Part shown: positions 47,651-55,697 of the stretch, piece by piece | Position numbering within the stretch: position 1 is the stretch's first letter | Layout of the letters: every line of letters begins with the position of its first letter | DNA from: CAZICM01 sp964537685 | Lineage (GTDB): Bacteria > Myxococcota_A > Polyangia > Polyangiales > Polyangiaceae | Length of the DNA stretch: 64,000 nucleotides | Assembly (NCBI GenBank): GCA_964537685.1 | Contig: CAZICM010000007.1 | Location: forward strand, 62,001 to 126,000 | Direction of reading: 5' to 3' | Notes under the pieces: generated by a model | What the model saw: only the letters and a program-made list of their open reading frames with translations | Told to the model about the DNA's origin: nothing | Databases searched by the model: none | Position numbers and translations under genes: made by a program

Positions 47651-49107
47651 GCCATAAACGCTCCGCCGCTCTTGCGTTTGGCTTCTTCTAGGCGGCTTTT
47701 GGTGATTTCTATTTTTTTGAGCGAGGGAAAAAGCTGTTCGGCCCGTTTAAGGTGCGCCTCTGCGCGGGCAATTGCATCGGGTGCCACAAACCATCCCGTG
47801 GCCGTCACCAAACGGAGAGCGAGATCGCAGAGGCAACTCGCTAGCATAAGCCGTCCATTTCGATGGGATGGACAGAGTTTTACACTGCGTTCGGCATACT
47901 CGAGCCTTTTGTTGGCGTCTTCGTCCATTTCACAGCGAAATACATAGATTTGCGCGCAGGGCGCGGCATACGCGATGCGGCTGGGATCGGCTTCTACACG
48001 GCGGGCGAGGCTGTCCGATAAGGGAATGACCGGTGCGAGCAGCGTGCGCAGCACGGGGTAGCGGGAGTCCCGCTGAATATCCCATGCAATGGGTGTGACT
48101 TGCTCAACCGCAAAGGTCTCAATGTTTTCGTCCTCGCCCGCCCATCGCCATACTTCCGCGAGCTTTTGAAAGATGCCAACGGCTTTGGATTCGATATCTC
48201 CCCGGGCTTTGGCTTCGGCGAGGGCTTCATAAATAGGGCTGAGCGCGGTATCTGCCGCTTCGGTCCGAAGTTTTTCGGCGCGGCGCTCCAGGGTTGCGGC
48301 GAAGGAAGCCGATAGCCCCGCGGCGCGGCAGGCTTCGGAAACGCTCGCAAGCTGGCGAAGGGCCAAATACGAGGCCCGCGTGCGCTCGTGGGCGCCCTCG
48401 CATGCAATGCGGCCAAGTTCAGCAAGCGGCTCGAGGGGAGCCTCGGCCGCGGCGCGTTCCATTTCGGCCGAAGAGAGCGCCCCCGAGGACATCGCCGCGG
48501 TAAGCGCTGCGAGATATTCCTTTTGTTCGGCCAGCTTAAACCAGGCGGCGAGCGATTGTTTGCGCGCAAATAGCGCGGCATCTTGCTGATCGGGCCTCAG
48601 CGAAAGGGCGTCGGCAAGGCTTCCGTAATACAGCGCCAAATGATGCAAAAGCTCGGGAGGCGCGCCGCTGAAATGCTTGGGCAAGAGCAGTGCAAATAAA
48701 GGTTCGTAGCGCGCGCTGTTTAGCGCCTCGGCCAGAACTTGCTCGCCGCCTTTCATTTTGCGGACATGAGCGAACATACCCGAAGCGCGGGGATGAGGCG
48801 GAGGCGCATCGCCGGCTTGAAAGCGCCAAAGCCTTTCGAGCAGACGCTCATCCAAAAGCCGGGTGAGCAGCGCTTCGTCATCGTCACGCCACATCATTCG
48901 GCCGCCATCATCCGGGCTCGGTGGATTTAGGTCAAGCCACCCTCTGAGAGGAAGCCCATCCGGGCATATGGCACTCGGGGGCTCGACAAGGAGCCTGCGG
49001 TTTTGATTGACTAGCGCTTCATACAGCCGTGCGCGACGATGAATTTCAGGAGTCGGTTCGGGATACGCCGCCGCCTCGCGATTTGGGCCTTGCGATTGCC
49101 GGAACAA
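47647..49107 (-). CDS. Helical (TPR-like) protein, first gene of the Hsp70-like operon
   Basis: A 486-residue cytoplasmic protein of helical repeats. Blocks such as ARLYEALVNQN, SLADALSLRPDQQD and RLEYAERSVKLCPSHRNGRLMLA look TPR-like. No enzymatic motif. It begins with a TTG at 49107 and overlaps the divergent metallopeptidase-like gene by 79 bases, so one of the two starts may be too long. Its stop overlaps the J-like start as ATGA, implying coupled translation. Confidence 0.68.
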   Translation of the reverse strand: MFRQSQGPNREAAAYPEPTPEIHRRARLYEALVNQNRRLLVEPPSAICPDGLPLRGWLDLNPPSPDDGGRMMWRDDDEALLTRLLDERLLERLWRFQAGDAPPPHPRASGMFAHVRKMKGGEQVLAEALNSARYEPLFALLLPKHFSGAPPELLHHLALYYGSLADALSLRPDQQDAALFARKQSLAAWFKLAEQKEYLAALTAAMSSGALSSAEMERAAAEAPLEPLAELGRIACEGAHERTRASYLALRQLASVSEACRAAGLSASFAATLERRAEKLRTEAADTALSPIYEALAEAKARGDIESKAVGIFQKLAEVWRWAGEDENIETFAVEQVTPIAWDIQRDSRYPVLRTLLAPVIPLSDSLARRVEADPSRIAYAAPCAQIYVFRCEMDEDANKRLEYAERSVKLCPSHRNGRLMLASCLCDLALRLVTATGWFVAPDAIARAEAHLKRAEQLFPSLKKIEITKSRLEEAKRKSGGAFMA

Positions 49108-50099
49108 GGCTTGAAGTCATTGTGCAGGAATTCTTTTCCGAGCTTGGGCGCGCTGGCATTTTACGATTGAGGCCGAGGCTTTATCTCGCGGAAAATTGGG
49201 GCGTTTCTTTTCAGCATGCGGCGATTGCCATTCCCTATTATTTGGCGCACGCCGAGCTTTCCCGCCGCCATGCCCGCGATACCGGCCACGCCGAGGATTT
49301 TCACCGGGTGAGCGTGCTGCGAAGGCTACGCCATTCAATGGGCCATGTAGCCAATTATGCTTACCGTATTTACGATCGTCCTGATTGGATTGCATTATTT
49401 GGACCGATGAGCCAGCCCGTGGCGGAGCCATTTCTACCGCGCCCCTTTAGCCGGCGGCATGTCAAGCATTTGCCGGCGTGGCATGCGCAGAGGCATCCCG
49501 ATGAGGATTGGGCCGAGACCTTCGCGGTGTGGATGACGCCAGAGCGGGATTTCCATTTGGAATATGAGCAATGGCCGGAGGCTTTGGCCAAACTTGTGTA
49601 TTGCAGCACGCTGATGCGTTCTCTCAGGGACGAGGCTCCGCTTCTTCTGCCGGATACGGTGGATGAGGATGAAGAATTTATAATGATCGAACCCAATAAC
49701 AATTCGATCAAATTAAAGCCTGCTGAACCTGCGGATGTGGTGGAGCTGCCGGCAGGAGTGGATGGAACACTGCGCCTTCTGTTTGAAGACAATCATATTG
49801 ATAATAAATTTAATTCAATTGATGATTCAGGGGCTTCCCGGGGCGGCTCTTTTGGATTGAGGAAACCGGCGGCCGATCTAATGGCAGACATTCATTACGA
49901 TTGTATTGATCAAGTTCATCAATGGACGGGACTCCGCAAAGAGAGGGTCCGCGCACTGCTTTTACATATTCGGCAGCGCACCGAGCAGCTCGGCCTTTCG
50001 TACCTGGGCGGGCGGGAACAGCCGTTGGCGATTGCGCTGACGGCCTACGTGACGACGCTGGCGATGAACTTTGTGCATCATGGGCGATATCTGCCTTGA
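49029..50099 (+). CDS. Metallopeptidase-like protein lacking the HExxH glutamate
   Basis: A 356-residue protein resembling the putative zinc-binding metallopeptidase family (Mx-like). Family landmarks are present: a helix with RLRH...GH...YRIYDRPDWIALFG (about 99-125) and DEDWAETFAVWMT (about 158-170) that supplies further polar residues. But the expected RHEIGH/HExxH reads H102-S-M-G-H106: Ser replaces the catalytic Glu. It may be inactive, or metal-binding only. The GTG at 49029 overlaps the divergent TPR-like gene by 79 bases; a TTG at 49083 is an alternative. It faces the Hsp70-like operon. Confidence 0.72.
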   Translation: MRDDEFQESVRDTPPPRDLGLAIAGTRLEVIVQEFFSELGRAGILRLRPRLYLAENWGVSFQHAAIAIPYYLAHAELSRRHARDTGHAEDFHRVSVLRRLRHSMGHVANYAYRIYDRPDWIALFGPMSQPVAEPFLPRPFSRRHVKHLPAWHAQRHPDEDWAETFAVWMTPERDFHLEYEQWPEALAKLVYCSTLMRSLRDEAPLLLPDTVDEDEEFIMIEPNNNSIKLKPAEPADVVELPAGVDGTLRLLFEDNHIDNKFNSIDDSGASRGGSFGLRKPAADLMADIHYDCIDQVHQWTGLRKERVRALLLHIRQRTEQLGLSYLGGREQPLAIALTAYVTTLAMNFVHHGRYLP

Positions 50100-50612
50100 G
50101 CGTGTAAATGCGGTGTTTGCCTCGCTCTCCCGCTGTCATTTGATAGCAATGCGCGTATACAATGACTGCATCGGGATTGCCTGGCCGGGGGAACGGCACC
50201 GTTTTTGGATCATTGGATTTAGCCCAAGCGCGCTCATGCGAAATTCGCGTGGGGGCGCGTCAAGCAAACGCGATGAAGTGTGGCCTTTGGGTTTCACGTT
50301 TTGTGATTCTGTGGCCCAGTGTCCACACATCTTTATTTGCCGGGCTTCTGTGAAAAGAAATGAAAGGAGAAAGGAGCTCCCATTCAGCACTGACTCAAAA
50401 TGTTGCACCCAACATTTAAGTTCTTCCGTGGGTGTCTTGCTTAACCGGAATTTTCACAGGCGGGGCGCGGGCTCACTCAGAGCTCGAGACCCAAACGCCA
50501 ACCGCGAATGAATTGTCCCGCGCTCTGGATGAGCCCGAATGGACCGCTTTCGAAGATTGCCGGTTGCGCAAGATGCTCGTTACTTCCTAACGAAAGGCAT
50601 GCGTTAGAACGT
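50100..50612. other. 513-base intergenic region before the TSP3-repeat gene
   Basis: No convincing gene or RNA was found; small frames on both strands lack family features. GGAG-AAA-GGAGCTCC near 50371 is the only short symmetrical element seen. The region probably holds the promoter and leader of the large repeat protein, but I cannot place a -10/-35 pair with confidence. Confidence 0.5.
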
Positions 50613-53600
50613 ATGTTTAAACGAATTATTCCTCTGCTTGTGACGCTGTGCGCGCTGCTGTTTAGCAACGTCGCATTGGCGACTCACTTCAGGTACGGGA
50701 CGATCTTTTGGAAAGTCCCGGACCCAATCAATGCACCAAATGCGGTGAAATTCACCGTACAGACTGCGTGGAGACAGGCCGCTCCAGGCAACACATCGCT
50801 GGACTTCGGCGATGGAAGCCCGGCCAACCCAGCCACCCTTGGCAACCTTATCGGCTCGGGAACCGATTTGGCCGGCGAGGCTTACAACCTCTACGAATAT
50901 ACGGTCAATCATACGTATCCCGGACCGGGAACCTATGTGGCTTTCTTCCAAGGCTGCTGCCGCATTTCGACGCTTGTGATGGGCGCAGATGCCAGCTACC
51001 GCGTGGAAAGCACGGTGCAGCTTGGCAATGGCAATACGAGCGGCCCGGTTACGGCCTCTCCGCCCATTGTTCAATTGCAGGCGGGCGCGCCGAGAACGTA
51101 TCAGTTGCCTGTCTTCGATCCCGACGGCGATCCCGTCGCGTGCCAGCTCGCGGATGGTGTGCAGTCAGGCATCGGCTTTAACCTGCCGCAGATCAACGGC
51201 ACCGGCCCAACGCCCTCGGTGAGCCAGGCATGTGTGCTGTCCTGGGACGTGACCCTTGCGTCTCCCGGCCAAAAATATGTGATCCCGATTCTGATGACGT
51301 CGGTGCACGCGGGCATCACAAGCTATACGCCGATCGATTTTATCGTTGAGATCACGGCGGGCTCGCCTCCCTTCTGCCAAAGCGGTGCGGGAACCTATAT
51401 CGCCAATGTTGGGCAGCCATTCTCACAGGTGGTCAGTGCCGATGCGAATCCCGCAGCGCAGCTCACGCTGTCGGCCCAGAATGCTCCTCCAGGCTCGACA
51501 TTCAATCCAGCGCTGGGGACGAGCGGCCCTTCGCCGCGCAGCACCACCTTCTCGTGGACGCCGGCGGCAAGCGATATCGGCGTGAATATCGTGGTCGTGA
51601 ACTTCACGACGCCTCAGAACCTGGTGGGCACTTGCTTTTTGACCATTCAGGTTCCGGAATGCGCAAACTACGGTCAGCCTTGTGTGGCCGGAGGCGCGCA
51701 GGGCCAGTGCCAAAATGGAACGAATGTGTGCGCGGGTCCGGGTAACACGATTTGCGCTCCTGGAAACCCAGCGGCCGAAACCTGCGACAACCTCGACAAC
51801 GACTGCGACGGCGCGATCGACAACGGTAATCCGGGCGGCGGCGCTGCGTGTTCATCGGGTTCGCCGGGCGTCTGCGATGCGGGCACGGTGACGTGCACGG
51901 GCGGCTCGCTGGTCTGCTTGTCGAACATCATTCCGGGATCGCAAACCGAGTCCTGCAACCTGCTGGACGACGACTGCGACGGTGCCGTGGATGATGGCAA
52001 TCCGGGCGGCGGCGCGGCTTGTACGACGGGTCTTCCCGGCGTGTGCAGCGCGGGCACGGACACATGCGTGAACGGCGCGATCGCCTGCGTTGAAAACATT
52101 TCTCCAGGCTCGCAGATCGAGCTGTGCGATGCGCTGGATAACAACTGCGACGGCACGTCCGATGAAGGCTTTGGCCTGGGCTTGCCGTGTTCAGTGGGCA
52201 TCGGCGCTTGCCAGCAGTCCGGCCAGGTCGAGTGCAGCGGCCCGAACAGCACGATATGCAATGCCGTTCCGCTCGAGCCGACCACTGAACTCTGCGGCAA
52301 TGCGATTGACGAAGATTGCGATGGCAATCTCGACAACGGCTGCCCGGATAACGACAACGACGGCGTTATCGATGCGATCGAGACCCAAAACGGCACCGAT
52401 CCGAATGACGCCGACAGCGACGATGACGGCACACTCGATGGCCAGGAACTTCAGCCCACAACCGATACCGACGGCGATGGCCTGATCAACGCGCTCGATC
52501 CTGACAGCGATAACGACGGTCTGTTCGATGGCACGGAGCAGGGCTTTGATTGCTCGAATGCGGCCACGGACATGAGCGCCGGCGCTTGCAGGCCGGACGG
52601 CGATAGCGGTGTGACGACGACCAATCCGCTGGATCCCGATTCAGACGGCGGCGGCGTGACCGACGGTTCGGAAGATCGCGATCTGGACGGCGTTGTCGAT
52701 CCGGGCGAGACGGATCCGACCGAAGGAAACGGCGGGGATGACAGCGGCGTTGTGGATACGGACGGCGATGGCTTGAGCGATGGTCTCGAGGCAACGCTGG
52801 GCAGCGATCCCAACGATGCGGACACGGACGACGACGGCACGCTCGACGGCGATGAAGCGAATCCTTCGCATGACACCGACGGCGACGGCCTGATCAACGT
52901 GCTCGATGTCGACAGCGACAACGATGGCTTGTTCGATGGCACGGAGCAGGGCTTCGATTGCTCGAATCCCGCGACGGATGCGGCGGCTGGTCATTGCAGG
53001 GCCGACGGCGACAATGGCACGACCCGAACTTCGCCCGTGGATGAAGACTCGGATAACGGCGGCGTGATCGATGGTTCTGAAGATTCAAACCTCGATGGCA
53101 CGGTCGATCCGGGCGAGCTGAATCCGACGGCGGGCAACGGCGGCGATGATGCCGGCGTTGTGGATACGGACGGCGATGGCCTGAGCGATGGTCTGGAAAA
53201 CACGATTGGAACAAATCCAAACGATGATGATAGCGATGATGATGGCGTGGTTGACGGCGACGAAGCGAATCCGAGCGACGATGCCGACGGCGATGGCCTG
53301 AACAACGCAAACGATCCAGACGCGGACGGCGATGGCCTGTTCGATGGTACGGAGCTTGGCCTGGATTGCTCGAATCCGGCAACCAATCCTGCTTCGAATA
53401 CCTGCATCGCGGACGGCGACAACGGCGCGACGACAACCAACCCGCTCGATCCGGATACGGATAATGGCGGTGTGGCCGATGGTGCCGAAGATGTTGACCA
53501 CGATGGCGTTGTCGATCCCACCGAGCGTGATCCCAACGATGCGATCGATGATACGTGGCCCGACACGGACGGCGACGGTCTGTTCGATCCCATCGAGACG

Positions 53601-55490
53601 ACGCTTGGCACGGATCCCAATGACGCGGATACGGACAACGACGGCGTGATCGACGGTCAAGAGCCTGATCTGCTCGGCGATGCCGACAATGATGGCCAGA
53701 ACGGCGCTCTCGATCCGGACAGCGACAACGACGGCCTGCTCGACGGAACGGAAATGGGTCTCGATTGCTCGAATCCCGACACCGATCCGGCGGTGTGCGT
53801 GCCCGACGGCGACAACGGCGCGACGACGACCGATCCGCTCGACGCGGACACGGACAACGGCGGCGTGAGCGATGGCGACGAGGATACGGACAAGGACGGC
53901 GTGCTCGATCCGACCGAGCGCGATCCGAATGATCCGGCCGACGACAACAACGTTGACACCGATATGGATGGCATCCTCGATGTCATTGAAACCCAGATCG
54001 GCACCGATCCAAATGATGCCGACAGCGATGACGACGGCGTTCTCGACGGTCAAGAACCCAGCGTTGCGATCGATAGCGACGGTGACCTGCTTATTAACGG
54101 CCTCGATCCCGACAGCGATAACGACGGTCTGTTCGATGGCACGGAGATGGGCTTGGATTGTTCGAATCCAGCAACGGATCCGGCGCCTGGAACGTGTACG
54201 CCCGACGGCGACATGGGCGGGACGGTGACCGATCCTCTCGATGCCGATACGGATGACGGCGGCGTCTCGGATGGCGCGGAAGACGTCGACCTCGATGGAA
54301 CGATCGATGTGGGCGAGACCAATCCGACGGCCGGCAACGGCGCGGATGACCCGATGATCACCGACTCGGATATGGACGGCTTGAGCGATCAGGTCGAAGA
54401 TACGCTGGGCAGTGATCCGAACGATGCCGATACGGATAACGACGGCGTGCTCGATGGCGATGAAGTGAATCCTTCGGCGGATACGGACGGCGACGGCCTC
54501 ATCAACGTGCTCGATCCGGACAGCGACAATGATGGTCTGTTCGATGGCACGGAGATGGGCTTCGATTGTTCAAATCCGGCGACGGACGCGGGCGCGGGCA
54601 ACTGCATCCCCGATGCGGATCCCACGACGACGACCTCTCCTGTCGATGCGGACACGGACGATGGCACGGTGATCGACGGCGCTGAAGACATCAACCACAA
54701 CGGCGCGCTTGACGCGGGCGAAACAGATCCGACGACTGGCAACGGCGGCGACGATCTGGACAACCCGGACACCGACGGCGATGGCCTGCCCGATGCGTAC
54801 GAGACGGTTATCGACAGCGATCCCAACGATGCCGACACCGACAACGATGGCGTAATCGACGGTCAGGAACCGAATCCCTCGGCGGACACGGATGGCGATG
54901 GACTGATCAATATTCTTGATCCGGACAGCGACAACGATGGCCTGTTCGATGGAACGGAACTCGGCCTGGATTGCTCCGATCCGGCCACCGATCCGGCTGC
55001 GGGCAACTGCATCCCGGATGGTGACTCGGGCGCGACGACGACCAGCCCGCTCGATCCCGACACGGACGACGGCGGCGTGGACGACGGCGACGAAGACGCG
55101 AACCACAACGGCGTTGTGGACACGGGCGAGCGCGATCCGCTCGATCCTTCGGACGATATTCCGATGGAGCCCGAGTGCGTGGAAGACGCCGATTGCGGCA
55201 ATGCCACAAGCGGCAAGGTCTGCGACGCTGGCACGGGCACTTGTGTTGACGGTTGCCGTGGCACAGATGGAAACGGCTGCCCCGTAGGCCAAGAGTGCTC
55301 GTCGACCGACGACACGATTGGTACCTGCGATTGGCCGGAAGACGTACCGGCGCCCTACTACGGCGAAGGCAGCGGCCTTATCTGCGCGGCGAAGCCTGGC
55401 AATGACAACGGTTCCTCTGGAGCCGCTTGGCTTGCCGGTTTGGTTCTTGCGTTGAGCCTCACCGTTCGCAGGCGCGCGACCCGCCGTTAA
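50613..55490 (+). CDS. Giant surface protein: PKD-like, MopE-like and seven TSP3 modules, MYXO-CTERM-like tail
   Basis: A 1,625-residue protein. The start at 50613 gives a signal peptide (KRIIPLLVTLCALLFSNVALA); a longer frame to 50508 is unlikely. Domains: a THFRYGT-type PKD-like N-terminus (about 22-290), another beta domain (about 290-380), four MopE-like Cys units with DNDCDG motifs (about 385-577), seven TSP3 modules (579-1517) with repeated Asp-rich calcium loops, then Cys-rich blocks. The tail has a lone Cys in GLICAAKPG, a hydrophobic helix (AAWLAGLVLALSLTV) and RRRATRR, as in MYXO-CTERM-like sorting signals. It is probably cell-surface, calcium-stiffened and adhesive. Confidence 0.87.
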   Translation: MFKRIIPLLVTLCALLFSNVALATHFRYGTIFWKVPDPINAPNAVKFTVQTAWRQAAPGNTSLDFGDGSPANPATLGNLIGSGTDLAGEAYNLYEYTVNHTYPGPGTYVAFFQGCCRISTLVMGADASYRVESTVQLGNGNTSGPVTASPPIVQLQAGAPRTYQLPVFDPDGDPVACQLADGVQSGIGFNLPQINGTGPTPSVSQACVLSWDVTLASPGQKYVIPILMTSVHAGITSYTPIDFIVEITAGSPPFCQSGAGTYIANVGQPFSQVVSADANPAAQLTLSAQNAPPGSTFNPALGTSGPSPRSTTFSWTPAASDIGVNIVVVNFTTPQNLVGTCFLTIQVPECANYGQPCVAGGAQGQCQNGTNVCAGPGNTICAPGNPAAETCDNLDNDCDGAIDNGNPGGGAACSSGSPGVCDAGTVTCTGGSLVCLSNIIPGSQTESCNLLDDDCDGAVDDGNPGGGAACTTGLPGVCSAGTDTCVNGAIACVENISPGSQIELCDALDNNCDGTSDEGFGLGLPCSVGIGACQQSGQVECSGPNSTICNAVPLEPTTELCGNAIDEDCDGNLDNGCPDNDNDGVIDAIETQNGTDPNDADSDDDGTLDGQELQPTTDTDGDGLINALDPDSDNDGLFDGTEQGFDCSNAATDMSAGACRPDGDSGVTTTNPLDPDSDGGGVTDGSEDRDLDGVVDPGETDPTEGNGGDDSGVVDTDGDGLSDGLEATLGSDPNDADTDDDGTLDGDEANPSHDTDGDGLINVLDVDSDNDGLFDGTEQGFDCSNPATDAAAGHCRADGDNGTTRTSPVDEDSDNGGVIDGSEDSNLDGTVDPGELNPTAGNGGDDAGVVDTDGDGLSDGLENTIGTNPNDDDSDDDGVVDGDEANPSDDADGDGLNNANDPDADGDGLFDGTELGLDCSNPATNPASNTCIADGDNGATTTNPLDPDTDNGGVADGAEDVDHDGVVDPTERDPNDAIDDTWPDTDGDGLFDPIETTLGTDPNDADTDNDGVIDGQEPDLLGDADNDGQNGALDPDSDNDGLLDGTEMGLDCSNPDTDPAVCVPDGDNGATTTDPLDADTDNGGVSDGDEDTDKDGVLDPTERDPNDPADDNNVDTDMDGILDVIETQIGTDPNDADSDDDGVLDGQEPSVAIDSDGDLLINGLDPDSDNDGLFDGTEMGLDCSNPATDPAPGTCTPDGDMGGTVTDPLDADTDDGGVSDGAEDVDLDGTIDVGETNPTAGNGADDPMITDSDMDGLSDQVEDTLGSDPNDADTDNDGVLDGDEVNPSADTDGDGLINVLDPDSDNDGLFDGTEMGFDCSNPATDAGAGNCIPDADPTTTTSPVDADTDDGTVIDGAEDINHNGALDAGETDPTTGNGGDDLDNPDTDGDGLPDAYETVIDSDPNDADTDNDGVIDGQEPNPSADTDGDGLINILDPDSDNDGLFDGTELGLDCSDPATDPAAGNCIPDGDSGATTTSPLDPDTDDGGVDDGDEDANHNGVVDTGERDPLDPSDDIPMEPECVEDADCGNATSGKVCDAGTGTCVDGCRGTDGNGCPVGQECSSTDDTIGTCDWPEDVPAPYYGEGSGLICAAKPGNDNGSSGAAWLAGLVLALSLTVRRRATRR
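52347..55163 (+). repeat. Seven tandem ~402-bp TSP3 modules
   Basis: Each module of about 134 residues has DTDGDGL, SDPNDADTD, DSDNDGLFDGTE, a conserved Cys pair around GLDCSNPATDP..G.C.PDGD, and a DDGGVxDGxEDxxxDGxxD block. The Asp loops match calcium-binding thrombospondin type 3 repeats. The modules are similar in DNA as well as protein but not identical, so homogenisation by recombination is possible. Confidence 0.92.
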
Positions 55491-55518
55491 TTCCCCCTTA
55501 TTAACTCCGCCTCGACGA

Positions 55519-55551
55519 GGGAGGAGCGATGGCTGTTGAATTGCTCCTCCC
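55519..55551 (+). terminator. Candidate terminator after the TSP3 gene
   Basis: A 9-bp perfect stem (GGGAGGAGC at 55519-55527 with GCTCCTCCC at 55543-55551) has a 15-base loop and starts 29 bases after the stop codon. No T-tract follows, so intrinsic termination would be weak. Confidence 0.45.
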
Positions 55552-55697
55552 CACTCCCTTCCACACTTCATATCAACGTGTCCTGTCCGGTGGCTAATCT
55601 CTAAACCGGAATGTTTTTTGCTGTTTGTTTTGGGGAAACAGGCAGGAAAATAGCGGCCCGCCCTTTCGAAAATCTTGAATGGGTTTAGGTTGATTTT

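Noticed and set aside
50071..50511. 146-codon plus-strand frame in the intergenic region
   Set aside because: Overlaps the preceding gene, has no ribosome binding site or recognisable motif, and Cys/Arg-rich random composition.
50508..50612. N-terminal extension of the TSP3 gene
   Set aside because: The signal peptide begins only at 50613; the 35 upstream codons look like random sequence.
53085..54053. 322-codon minus-strand frame inside the TSP3 array
   Set aside because: The GAC/GAT-rich repeats read in reverse give long open frames of Ile/Val/Ala/Arg composition; this is a repeat artefact.
52347..55163. CRISPR or satellite array
   Set aside because: The repeats are ~402 bp, in frame, protein-coding and have no unique spacers.
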